Below are positions 15,339 to 23,772 of a stretch of DNA of 64,000 nucleotides, one piece after another. Made by a program: the position numbers and the translations under genes. A model generated the notes under the pieces. It did no database searches. It had not been told where the DNA came from and worked only from the letters and a program-made list of their open reading frames with translations. Positions within the stretch are counted from its first letter, which is position 1. The number at the start of each line of letters is the position of its first letter. Source of the stretch: Psittacicella melopsittaci. GTDB taxonomy: Bacteria; Pseudomonadota; Gammaproteobacteria; Enterobacterales; Psittacicellaceae. The stretch is from NCBI RefSeq assembly GCF_003585925.1, contig NZ_NRJH01000013.1, forward strand, positions 1-64,000. The letters run 5' to 3'.

Positions 15339-16595
15339 ATGTCTTCTTTTGAACAAACTACTCCTTGGCAAGAGCAATTAAAAGATAAACTCCCGCCTTT
15401 AGCAATTTTAATTCCTCTCCTTGCCCTCTTAACTATAATGTCGGCATTTGTTAATGATGCCTTTTCTCCTACCCTGCAAAGCATGGCACAGGACTTTGAG
15501 ACAAATATTACGCAAATGCAAAAAATCATTTCCTATAACCTAATAGGGATGGGGATAGGAGTGTTAATCTTTGGTCCAATTATAGATAGATATGGGCGCA
15601 AAAGTGCATTAGTTGCTTGTAGTATTCTGGGCATTCTGGTAAACCTTGCCATGATTAATGCTCCTAGCTATAACTGGCTCATAGCTATACGCATTTGTCA
15701 GGGGATAATTTTTGGGGGCTTAAGCAGCACTCCTGAGGTAATGATTAAGGACGCTTTTAGTCCGCGTCGTTTTATTATCCTCAATGCTTGGCTTATTACT
15801 CTATTTCTTTTTGGACCTGCCTTAAGTCCATTAATTGGCGGTTATATTTTTATCTGGTGGGGTTGGCAGTGGATTTTTTACAGTGTTTGTCTGGTTTTAG
15901 CCTTAGCTATAGTAATTGTAGTCTTCTTTGTTCCAGAAACCCTTGATCCCAAAAATGTGCAAGCCATTAATCCCAAACGAATTCTATCTAACTTTGGGCA
16001 AATTCTCCGCACACGTCCGGCAGTACTTTTAATTATTAATAGTACCCTTTTAACCTGTGCGGTATTTGGTTTTCCTACGCTTTTACCAGCTATTTACCTT
16101 GAAGACTATAATGTTGCTCCGCAAGTTTTTGGTTACTATACTTTTGCGTTAGTGCTCTTACAAATTGTGGGTATACAGCTCAATAAATTTGTTATGAAGC
16201 GTGGCTATTCGCCAATTAAAGTTTGGTTATGGGCAACAAGTATTCAAGCACTATTTACCCTCGCTAACTTTACTTTAGTTTTGCAACCGCAGTGGCTCTC
16301 GGTCTTAAGTATTATTATTGTTTTAGGTTTAAACATGACCCTCAATGGCTTTCAAATTGGCAATATGACCGTTACCTATTTAATGTACTTTCCGCAAATG
16401 ACTGGCACAGCTCTTTCGCTTCTTACTTTTGTGCGTCTGGTTGTCCCAGGACTAATTATAGGTCTGGTAGCTAGCCTTCCTCGCCATGCGGGAGCAACCT
16501 TACTGGCTCTTAATGCCTGTTTAATTATTTGCTGTTGTCTAGGAGCTTGGCTCTTTAGTTTAAAATATGGACATAAATTTAAAACCGAGAGTTAG
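15339..16595 (+). CDS. Bcr/CflA-family multidrug efflux transporter (MFS)
   Basis: The 418-residue protein has about twelve hydrophobic helices and belongs to the DHA1 branch of the major facilitator superfamily. Evidence includes motif A between helices 2 and 3 (GPIIDRYGRKSALV), then RICQGIIFGG with the conserved Arg of helix 4, a motif-C-like LFGPALSPLIGGY in helix 5, and FVPETL at the end of the first half. These exporters use the proton gradient to expel drugs such as bicyclomycin or chloramphenicol, or amino acids; the substrate cannot be told here. The ATG follows the tolA terminator by about 15 bp with no Shine-Dalgarno sequence, so expression may depend on read-through. Confidence 0.88.
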   Translation: MSSFEQTTPWQEQLKDKLPPLAILIPLLALLTIMSAFVNDAFSPTLQSMAQDFETNITQMQKIISYNLIGMGIGVLIFGPIIDRYGRKSALVACSILGILVNLAMINAPSYNWLIAIRICQGIIFGGLSSTPEVMIKDAFSPRRFIILNAWLITLFLFGPALSPLIGGYIFIWWGWQWIFYSVCLVLALAIVIVVFFVPETLDPKNVQAINPKRILSNFGQILRTRPAVLLIINSTLLTCAVFGFPTLLPAIYLEDYNVAPQVFGYYTFALVLLQIVGIQLNKFVMKRGYSPIKVWLWATSIQALFTLANFTLVLQPQWLSVLSIIIVLGLNMTLNGFQIGNMTVTYLMYFPQMTGTALSLLTFVRLVVPGLIIGLVASLPRHAGATLLALNACLIICCCLGAWLFSLKYGHKFKTES

Positions 16596-16610
16596 TCTCT
16601 CGGTTTTATT
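16581..16610. terminator. shared terminator of the convergent MFS gene and 883-residue gene
   Basis: An 11-bp perfect stem (16581-16591 with 16597-16607), overlapping the MFS stop codon and ending 5 bp before the leftward gene's stop. The U-tract is better on the plus strand. Confidence 0.7.
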
Positions 16611-16614
16611 TTGT

Positions 16615-19266
16615 TTAGGCTAAGCGATATCTGGTGCCACGGATACGATAAGAATTATAACGATTGATTTCTTCAGGATCATCTTTTACATCAAATACTA
16701 TATTATCTATGCCATGTACCTGTTCAACTAAGCGATTGCTTGGCAAGCTATAGCCAAACTTAGTACGATATTGCTTAATTAGCTGATGTAAAGAACCTAA
16801 GCCTAGATCAGCAAACTCTAAGTTCACCCCATCGTGGGCTAAAACATTGAGCGTAATTAGCTGGGAGTTCATAATCAGGGTAAAGAGTAAGGAGTTATTA
16901 AACTGTGGAACATATAAATTACTTACGCCAAAACCTAATTGGCTCTGAATACGAGCTTGTAATTTATAGCCTACATTTACCACATCATAAATATTAAAAT
17001 ATGGCTTAGCTTCGAGTTCGCTAATATAGTTGCGAATATCTATATAACGTCCGGCAAAATACTGATCAACAATAAATAGCTCAGGTTTAGTAGTGAGAAT
17101 TAAAAAGTCATTATTGTTATGCCCAAGATGGCTAAACCAAACTTGGAGTTTATTAAATGCTTTTTGGTTTGTCACTACCGCAATTTGACTTGGCTGATGT
17201 GCAGCAATATCCAAACGGGTATAAATAAAATCAAGCAAGCTATAGGTATTATGGGCTTGCGTTTTATCTTGCCCTAAAGGACTAAAGCCTGGAACTATAG
17301 CTAGATCTGTTTGCTCAGGTGCCTGCACTTGGGTAAGAGTTTGCCAAGAATCTACAACCCCTTGTTGATAGCTAATAAACTTTTGTAAAAAAGCAAGATT
17401 GAAGGCAATTTTATTAGCGTGTTCGTTTACAGGATAAGCAAAAGGATTTTGACTCACTTGTTCTTGCTCTTGTTGCTCTTGCTCGAGACGAGCTTGAGCT
17501 ACTACATGAGCTACCGAATACTCACTTTCCACACTTGGCTTGAGCTTTTGTCGTCTTACAAGAGTATCGTAAGCTTGCTGTTTACGTTTAGCCATGCCTA
17601 CCATGCTTCGAGCTTGAGCTAGAACATTTAAATCAGAAGCCGAGCCTTCGACTGCTCTTTCTTTAACTAGCTTAAGAGCCTTAGCATTAACTTGACGTTC
17701 ATTAGCATCCAAATAAATTGGATTTACGGTAGCTAAAGCTAAATCTACTTGCGGTTGCGTAGCTTCTTCGGACTCAGAATCCTTATCTTTAGACTCTTGA
17801 GCAAGGAGAGCTTGACTTAGCAGAGCTAAGTCGAGGGCATCTTTTTTACTTAAATCAAAAAGCGAAGGAATAACTATTTCCTGATCTTGCTCTTTGAGTT
17901 GTAAAACTAAATTCTGAATTTCTTGCTCAAAATCAACAAAGCTTTGGTCAACCAGTTGACCCCAGAGGTATTTATCGAGGCGTTCTCTACCTATTTGCGC
18001 ACTTTTATAGGCAAAATCTGCATCTTTAAAATCTATGCCCAGCGAGTTTTGGAGCGAGAAAATGAGATTTTGGTAATTAACCCCAGCTTGCTGACAAAAC
18101 TCGAGCACTTCAGGATAGTTTAAAGCTAAAACTAAATCACAAACAAAATTTTGTCGTCCTACTACCGCATAACAAAGTTCAGGAGCAAATAAACCATGCA
18201 CAATTAAACTATGCGGTGGTAAGCTGGCAAAGAGCGGAAAATAAAACTCTGGCGTTTGTAAAAATACCCCTTCAACGCCATAGGTTTGTAAAGCTAGACT
18301 AATTTGCTCAACTTGAGTTTGACTTGCGCGTGCATCTACGTGCACTAATACTTTTTTGAAAGGTAAGTAAGAAAACTTTTCTGCTACTTTAACTAAGTAG
18401 TCGGCATAATGCTCAGGAGTAAGGAGCTGTAAAGTTAAAGCGTCTATGAGCCAGAGATTGGCTTTTAACTCATTAGGACGAACAATTTTGTCCGCTCGCA
18501 TCTCTTGATTAAACTGCATGAGACTTTGAAAAAGTTCACGACTTTGTGGCAGTTGAGCTACTTGCTCATAAGTAAAAGTAGTAATCTGCGTTGCCCTTCC
18601 TTGATACTCAGGTTGTCCTACCCAGTAAAAAGGAGCTAGGTTAGTGCGATAAAAATGCACTGGATTTACTTTTGTGCCGATTTGGGCATTAAATAATACT
18701 TTTAAATCCGTACTGCGACAAACTATATACGGCGGAATGCCCGTATGATAATAAGTTGCTTCAGGATAGTCTTGATAGAACTCAGCAAATTGGCTAGTTA
18801 AGCTTGCCCCTAGCGGCACTTTATCGCCAAGGTAAGAGCTTACATCTGCTTCGAGAATATTTAAACTCGAACATTGTGGGTGATCAGCTAAAAACTGAGC
18901 TTCAATGCTATCTAAATAAGGAATATATACTTCAAACTCAGGTAAGGTTAAACTCTGAGCATTAATATTTGCGTAACTAACTTCAGTTTGACCAAGAAAG
19001 TTAGCAATTAACTGATAGTAACTTTGTCCTAAAGCAAAGTACACAGCAATATTAAAATCATTTAATAAGCTCGAAAATTGAGCTACTTCTTTATCTATTG
19101 CCAAAGTATGGCTTGGCTCTAAGCCTAAACTATAAACGGCATTATAAGCTTGTGCCGTATAGAGCACATATACTTGATCTAAATTGAGATTTTTTTCTTT
19201 GATTACCAAAGCAGCTAAGTTAGCAGCTGTGGCACTAGGAAGTAAAAATAGATGTTTCGTTGTCAT
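16615..19266 (-). CDS. 883-residue protein, possibly a decayed glycosyltransferase
   Basis: I do not recognise this protein with confidence. The N-terminus (KHLFLLPSATAANLAALVI) looks like the first strand and helix of a nucleotide-binding fold rather than a signal peptide, and no clear membrane segment follows. Two segments recall the active-site block of the GT25-like modules elsewhere in the window: FKKVLVHVDARASQ near residue 305 and NNDFLILTTKPEL near residue 725. Both lack the acidic EDD. The middle (about 515-620) is a Gln/Glu- and Lys/Arg-rich linker. It may therefore be a two-module relative of the giant proteins at 31.6-37.4 and 54-64 kb, but this is weak. Start ATG at 19266 has no Shine-Dalgarno sequence. 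It stands alone between two terminators. Confidence 0.8.
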   Translation of the reverse strand: MTTKHLFLLPSATAANLAALVIKEKNLNLDQVYVLYTAQAYNAVYSLGLEPSHTLAIDKEVAQFSSLLNDFNIAVYFALGQSYYQLIANFLGQTEVSYANINAQSLTLPEFEVYIPYLDSIEAQFLADHPQCSSLNILEADVSSYLGDKVPLGASLTSQFAEFYQDYPEATYYHTGIPPYIVCRSTDLKVLFNAQIGTKVNPVHFYRTNLAPFYWVGQPEYQGRATQITTFTYEQVAQLPQSRELFQSLMQFNQEMRADKIVRPNELKANLWLIDALTLQLLTPEHYADYLVKVAEKFSYLPFKKVLVHVDARASQTQVEQISLALQTYGVEGVFLQTPEFYFPLFASLPPHSLIVHGLFAPELCYAVVGRQNFVCDLVLALNYPEVLEFCQQAGVNYQNLIFSLQNSLGIDFKDADFAYKSAQIGRERLDKYLWGQLVDQSFVDFEQEIQNLVLQLKEQDQEIVIPSLFDLSKKDALDLALLSQALLAQESKDKDSESEEATQPQVDLALATVNPIYLDANERQVNAKALKLVKERAVEGSASDLNVLAQARSMVGMAKRKQQAYDTLVRRQKLKPSVESEYSVAHVVAQARLEQEQQEQEQVSQNPFAYPVNEHANKIAFNLAFLQKFISYQQGVVDSWQTLTQVQAPEQTDLAIVPGFSPLGQDKTQAHNTYSLLDFIYTRLDIAAHQPSQIAVVTNQKAFNKLQVWFSHLGHNNNDFLILTTKPELFIVDQYFAGRYIDIRNYISELEAKPYFNIYDVVNVGYKLQARIQSQLGFGVSNLYVPQFNNSLLFTLIMNSQLITLNVLAHDGVNLEFADLGLGSLHQLIKQYRTKFGYSLPSNRLVEQVHGIDNIVFDVKDDPEEINRYNSYRIRGTRYRLA

Positions 19267-19330
19267 AATTGATCTAACTTTTCCATATAGGTGTGACTAT
19301 TTTACTACATTTAGTGCTTGTCCGACCAAG

Positions 19331-19366
19331 AAAAAAGCCCGAGAGGCTTGCTCTCGGACTTTTTTT
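19331..19366 (-). terminator. pdxY terminator
   Basis: A 15-bp stem with one mismatch (19331-19345 with about 19351-19365), A/T runs on both sides, 2 bp from the pdxY stop. It could act in both directions. Confidence 0.8.
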
Positions 19367-19367
19367 C

Positions 19368-20276
19368 TTATAGAGCTTTGTGTTTTGCCACAAAGTCAGC
19401 TGGATTTAATTCCACAGCACGGTAAGTTAATGGTGGATCCATAATCTCACGACGTACAGTTACAGGTTGAAGCTCTAGCTCTCCTGCATCTTTAGCAGCT
19501 TTAACTACTAGGTATACAGCATTTTGGGCATGCTCAAAAGCTTCTAAAGCTGTTTTACCTGTTAGTAAACAAGCTAAAAGCACCCCTGTTAACATGTCCC
19601 CTGCTCCTACCGGATCACGTGGTAAATCCACAAGTGGACGCGTTAAGTGGTAAAGTTTACCTGTATTGTCATCATATAAAATGCTTTCGAACTCATATGG
19701 TTGAGCTAAAGCACAACGATGTAGGTGTTTTACCATTACAATAGAAGGACCTTTTTTAGCCAGTTGAATAGTTGCATTTACTGCATCAGCAAACGAATTT
19801 AATTCGCTGCCATGGAGAATTTGTAACTCTTCAAGATTAGGGCAAGTAATATTCGCACGAGAAACGGCTTTATCACGAATTGCTTGGGCTACACCAGGAG
19901 CAACAATACAACCTTTTCCTGCTTTACCCATTACTGGATCTAGTAAGTATACTGCATCTGGATTTTGTTCTCTAACTGTGTCTACAATTTCAAGAATTGC
20001 ATCTACTTGTTCAGCCGAACCTAAATAACCAGAAAGTACAGCGTCAACTTTGTGTAAGAAGTTAACTTCTGGATCCGCTAAAGTTTTTACAATTTTAATT
20101 AAATCTTCATTAGTCGTTACTGGACCTGCAAATTTAGGATAACGAGTTGATGAAGAAAATTGTACGGTATTTAATGGCCATACATCTACCCCACACAGTT
20201 GCATGGGTAAAGTAGCTGCTTTATTTCCAGCATACCCATAAACTACATGAGACTGAATTGTTAAAACATTTTTCAT
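19368..20276 (-). CDS. pdxY: pyridoxal kinase
   Basis: The 302-residue protein matches PdxY/PdxK, which phosphorylates pyridoxal (and related B6 vitamers) with ATP to salvage pyridoxal phosphate in the cytoplasm. Visible motifs are the N-terminal LTIQSHVVYGYAGNKAA, the substrate-loop region VLSGYLGSAEQ, YLLDPVMG, TCPNLEELQ and the ATP/catalytic motif DPVGAGDMLTGVLLA with the catalytic Asp. A strong Shine-Dalgarno (GGAGT) sits five bases before the ATG. It is a single gene divergent from lpxB. No pyridoxine synthesis gene is present in this window, so I cannot say if it is the sole route to B6. Confidence 0.95.
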   Translation of the reverse strand: MKNVLTIQSHVVYGYAGNKAATLPMQLCGVDVWPLNTVQFSSSTRYPKFAGPVTTNEDLIKIVKTLADPEVNFLHKVDAVLSGYLGSAEQVDAILEIVDTVREQNPDAVYLLDPVMGKAGKGCIVAPGVAQAIRDKAVSRANITCPNLEELQILHGSELNSFADAVNATIQLAKKGPSIVMVKHLHRCALAQPYEFESILYDDNTGKLYHLTRPLVDLPRDPVGAGDMLTGVLLACLLTGKTALEAFEHAQNAVYLVVKAAKDAGELELQPVTVRREIMDPPLTYRAVELNPADFVAKHKAL

Positions 20277-20447
20277 AGTACTCCAACAATGCCTAAAAGC
20301 ATTGGTATGAATTTAAAGAAAGTAGTAGTTCTTAATCTTATTTTTATGTTCATAAACATAAAATACTAACTAAATTAGTATACTATAAAATGAAAAAATA
20401 TTCTTAGGGATAAGTGCCTTTTTTCTCTGTAGCAAAGTTATCTTTGA

Positions 20448-20453
20448 TATAAT
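20448..20453 (+). promoter_or_regulatory. -10 box upstream of lpxB
   Basis: TATAAT 31 bp before the lpxB ATG; no good -35 box at the expected spacing. Confidence 0.4.
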
Positions 20454-20483
20454 AAAACTAGTACTTATCTCCTTAGGTTAAAC

Positions 20484-22463
20484 ATGAAAGATTTATTAAA
20501 TAACATCCCCTTAAATACAAAAATCTGCCTTGTAGCAGGTGAAGTAAGCGGTGATCAATTAGGTGCTGGCTTAGTCGCACAACTTAAAACTTATCGCCCT
20601 GACCTCCAGTTTGTTGGTATAGGTGGGGATCTTATGCGAGCTCAAGGTGTCGATACTTGGTACGACATTAGTGAACTTTCCTACTTTGGGGTCGTAGATG
20701 TAGTTTTAAGTTTACCTAAAATTCTCCGCGTAATTAGTCGCACTAAAGCTCGCCTTAAAGAATCCGGGGCGCAGTTATATATAGGTATAGATAACCCTGA
20801 CTTTAATTTACGTCTTGAAACCTATGCCAAAGAAAGTCTGGGCATTAAAACTATCCATTATGTAAGTCCTTCAGTTTGGGCATGGCGTCAAGGTCGTATT
20901 GAAACCATTAAAAAAGCATGTGATCTTGTCCTTTGCTTATTACCATTTGAAAAAGACTTTTACGATCAACATCAGCAACCAGCAGCCTTTGTTGGACACC
21001 GTCTTGCAAATACTCTGGGGGCGAGTTTACAACTGGATGCCCAAGCTTATCAAGAACTTTTAATTAACACCGCTCAGCAACGCTTAAATACTTTAAGCAA
21101 TGGGCAAGTGTGGGTATCACAAGCTAAACGCTTAATGGAAGCAAGCCAAGAACCTCTAAGTGACAGTGAGTTTATTGCTTTACAAAATCAACCGCGTGAT
21201 GCTCTCAGTGGCAGTAAAATTGTTGCAGATTTAGAAGAACAAGCTCAAACAGCAAATGAAAACCAAGAGCAAGCTAAACCAGAAGAGGCAACTCTAGCAG
21301 CTCAACCTGAAAAGTCTACGCAAGCAAGCCAAGAAGAGCAAACTTCAGCAAGCCAAACTTCAACTCAGCCTGAAGAACCAACACCAGCAACAAAAGCTGA
21401 ACTTACTTTAAGTGCGGGAAGCCAAAATCTTGCTCTAGGCTTTAAAGACCTAGTGCTGGGCGTTGATGGCAAATACTATTTAAGCCTCACTCCAGAGCAA
21501 GTAGATAACTTAAAAGCCCAAGCTAAAAAAGTTGAATCTGTGAGCAAAAAAGTTGAGAAAGCAACTGCAGAAGTTGAGAAAGCAACTGTAGAAGTTGAAG
21601 TTAAAGAACCAACGCTAGCTACTCCTGACTTTATTGTTAATTCTCAAAGACTACAAGCTTTTGTTAATAACTTACCTTCGGCTCAACAAGCCTTAGCAAA
21701 ACTGCAAGCTCAAGTTGAACTTGAAGTAAACCAAGTTAAAGTAGCAATTTTACCTGGTTCACGCAGTGCGGAAATTGATTTAATTTTCCCTTGGTACTTA
21801 AGTGGTATTCGTAAAGCAATTCAAGAAAAACTTTTACCAGAGCAAGTAGAACTCTTAGTTCCTGTAGCCAAAGCTAAACTAAAAGACCAACTTATAGCTG
21901 TAGCTGCCGACTATAAGGATCTAAACTTAAAATTTATTGATGGCCATGCTCATCAAGTGCTGCAAAGTGCAGTTTTTGCTTTAGTTTCTTCTGGAACAGC
22001 AACTCTTGATACCCTTTTATGTCATACGCCAATGCTCGTAGGCTATCGTTTAAGTGGCTTAAACTTCTTCTTAGCTAAACGCCTCATCAAAACTCCATAT
22101 GTGGCTCTAGCTAATGTAATTATGGGACAAGAATTTGCTAAAGAGTTAATTCAAGATGATTTAACGGCAGCTAATATTGTTAGCCAACTTAAACCTCTTC
22201 TGGACGTAAACTACAACTTAAATATTCGTCAAGTGTACTTTTTCGAGCACTTACGTTTACAAAAAGACTCAGATAAATTAGCAGCTCAAGCAACTCTAGC
22301 CCTTCTGGCTGGAGACCTAGAAGCCGCTACTTTAACCCAAGGAGAACAAGCAAGCTCAGATTCAGAGCCTGTAAGCTCAGATTCGGAGCCAGTAAGCTCT
22401 GACCAAGAGCCTGCTAGTGCAGAGTCAGCTCCAGAGCAACTTAAAGCTCCAACTTCAAACTAA
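20484..22463 (+). CDS. lpxB: lipid-A-disaccharide synthase with a large internal insertion
   Basis: LpxB joins UDP-diacylglucosamine to lipid X to make the disaccharide core of lipid A at the inner membrane. The N-terminal half is canonical: LVAGEVSGDQLGAG, FVGIGGDLMRAQG, LYIGIDNPDFNLRLE, YVSPSVWAWRQGRI and FVGHRLANTL. The C-terminal half resumes at VAILPGSRSAEI near residue 420 and continues through SSGTATLDTLL and PMLVGYRLSGLN. Between them, about residues 180-415, lies a Gln/Glu/Ala/Thr-rich segment some 210 residues longer than the short connection in E. coli LpxB. A second low-complexity tail with three SSDSEP-type repeats ends the protein. Total 659 residues against about 380 usually. 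The catalytic parts look intact, so it is probably active. Confidence 0.92.
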   Translation: MKDLLNNIPLNTKICLVAGEVSGDQLGAGLVAQLKTYRPDLQFVGIGGDLMRAQGVDTWYDISELSYFGVVDVVLSLPKILRVISRTKARLKESGAQLYIGIDNPDFNLRLETYAKESLGIKTIHYVSPSVWAWRQGRIETIKKACDLVLCLLPFEKDFYDQHQQPAAFVGHRLANTLGASLQLDAQAYQELLINTAQQRLNTLSNGQVWVSQAKRLMEASQEPLSDSEFIALQNQPRDALSGSKIVADLEEQAQTANENQEQAKPEEATLAAQPEKSTQASQEEQTSASQTSTQPEEPTPATKAELTLSAGSQNLALGFKDLVLGVDGKYYLSLTPEQVDNLKAQAKKVESVSKKVEKATAEVEKATVEVEVKEPTLATPDFIVNSQRLQAFVNNLPSAQQALAKLQAQVELEVNQVKVAILPGSRSAEIDLIFPWYLSGIRKAIQEKLLPEQVELLVPVAKAKLKDQLIAVAADYKDLNLKFIDGHAHQVLQSAVFALVSSGTATLDTLLCHTPMLVGYRLSGLNFFLAKRLIKTPYVALANVIMGQEFAKELIQDDLTAANIVSQLKPLLDVNYNLNIRQVYFFEHLRLQKDSDKLAAQATLALLAGDLEAATLTQGEQASSDSEPVSSDSEPVSSDQEPASAESAPEQLKAPTSN

Positions 22464-22469
22464 ATTAAA

Positions 22470-22498
22470 AAAAGAGCAAACCTCAAGTTTGCTCTTTT
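22470..22498 (+). terminator. lpxB terminator or attenuator before uvrC
   Basis: A perfect 12-bp stem (22470-22481 with 22487-22498) 7 bp after the lpxB stop and 18 bp before the next ATG. The U-run is only four long and lies within the stem. Confidence 0.6.
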
Positions 22499-22516
22499 CA
22501 CGTTCACAATAACCTT

Positions 22517-23767
22517 ATGGCAACTCTAACTCTAGTTGATTTTACCGACTCCGAGCATCAAGTGCGTTGGCTCATGAATCAAGACATTCCCTTTAATGCC
22601 GAAAAATTCTGTGCTGCTACGCCGCAAGTGCCTGGGGTATATCGCATGCTCCGCAAGGACGGACATGTTATTTATGTAGGTAAAGCCAAACAACTTCCCA
22701 AACGTTTTGCAAGCTATTTTAAAGGAAGTTCCCACCGACCTGAAATGGAACCACAAATAGCCAATATGCAAACGGTTTTTGTGCTGCAAGACCTTCAAGC
22801 ACACGAACTCGAATACAATATTTACTTAAAATTTTACTTACCCTACTACAATAAAACGAGCCCAGAAAGCTCGAAGTATTTATATTTAACTCCCGACGAA
22901 CCCTATCAGAGCCTTTACCCTATGGGAGCTTATCGTCGTGATATTATCACTTTAAGTCGTCACTTAAAAAGACCTATAGATTTTATTGGACCTTTTACCA
23001 ATACGCGAGCTTGGGCACAAATTATTAATGAGTTTCAAAAAACCTTTAAAATTCCAAGTTGTTCGCCAACTATTTTTCGTCGCCACCAAAAATACCAACA
23101 CCCATGCGACAAATATGACTTTGGTTTATGTAAAGGACATTGTGTCTATACTAAACCTCTTGACTATAAAGCCTACTGGCAACCGATTAAGGAAATTTTT
23201 CTAAATAAAGGAGCTGCTGGTAAGGCTCTGTTTAAACAAGTTGCCGAGCAAATGCCTGTAACCAAAGCCAATATTGCCACGCGCTCAATTCTTGATACTT
23301 TAGACTTTAGTGATAATTTTGAATTGGTTGTGCTCTATCGCGACGCTCTGGGCACTTGCATGAGTGTAGTTGAGGTTTGTCACGGTCTGGTAATAGATGT
23401 GCGTAATCTGCTTTTAGCTTGCCCTGAGCAAACTAAAAATGTTAAACAAGCTCAATTGCGTGCCAGTGAATTAAGTAATGCCCAGCTCTATACAGGCTTT
23501 TTAGTTCCCTATTACCAAATAGTTCGTCAACACGAATATTTACCGACCAATACTGAAATACTCAATCATCGTCCTCGCAAAGTTATAGTGCATAACTCGG
23601 GCTTATCTCCTAGTCAAGCTAAAGATATTTCCAAAGAACTATCCCAAGTGTTTGGTTATAACGTGTTGCTAGGAGCAAGATGTAAATACCAAAGTTTAAT
23701 AAAACTTGCCGAATACAATGCTAAATGTGCTCTTGAGCAAAGAGTTAACTTAATTTTACCTAAGTAA
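22517..23767 (+). CDS. uvrC: UvrC N-terminal half (GIY-YIG nuclease part), separate gene
   Basis: This 416-residue protein corresponds to the first two thirds of UvrC, the incision nuclease of nucleotide excision repair. The GIY-YIG domain that makes the 3' cut is present: PGVYRMLRKDGHVIYVGKA with the conserved Tyr and Gly, KQLPKRFASYF with the Arg, and the Glu in LQAHELEYN. The Cys-rich region follows with four cysteines (CSPT..., HPCDKY, LCKGHC). The UVR motif that binds UvrB should come next but is poorly recognisable. The chain ends just after the segment equivalent to KLARTNAATAL of E. coli (here KLAEYNAKCAL), at the border with the RNase H-like domain. The remainder is encoded by the next gene, 5 bp downstream in another frame. 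Confidence 0.88.
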   Translation: MATLTLVDFTDSEHQVRWLMNQDIPFNAEKFCAATPQVPGVYRMLRKDGHVIYVGKAKQLPKRFASYFKGSSHRPEMEPQIANMQTVFVLQDLQAHELEYNIYLKFYLPYYNKTSPESSKYLYLTPDEPYQSLYPMGAYRRDIITLSRHLKRPIDFIGPFTNTRAWAQIINEFQKTFKIPSCSPTIFRRHQKYQHPCDKYDFGLCKGHCVYTKPLDYKAYWQPIKEIFLNKGAAGKALFKQVAEQMPVTKANIATRSILDTLDFSDNFELVVLYRDALGTCMSVVEVCHGLVIDVRNLLLACPEQTKNVKQAQLRASELSNAQLYTGFLVPYYQIVRQHEYLPTNTEILNHRPRKVIVHNSGLSPSQAKDISKELSQVFGYNVLLGARCKYQSLIKLAEYNAKCALEQRVNLILPK

Positions 23768-23772
23768 AAGCT

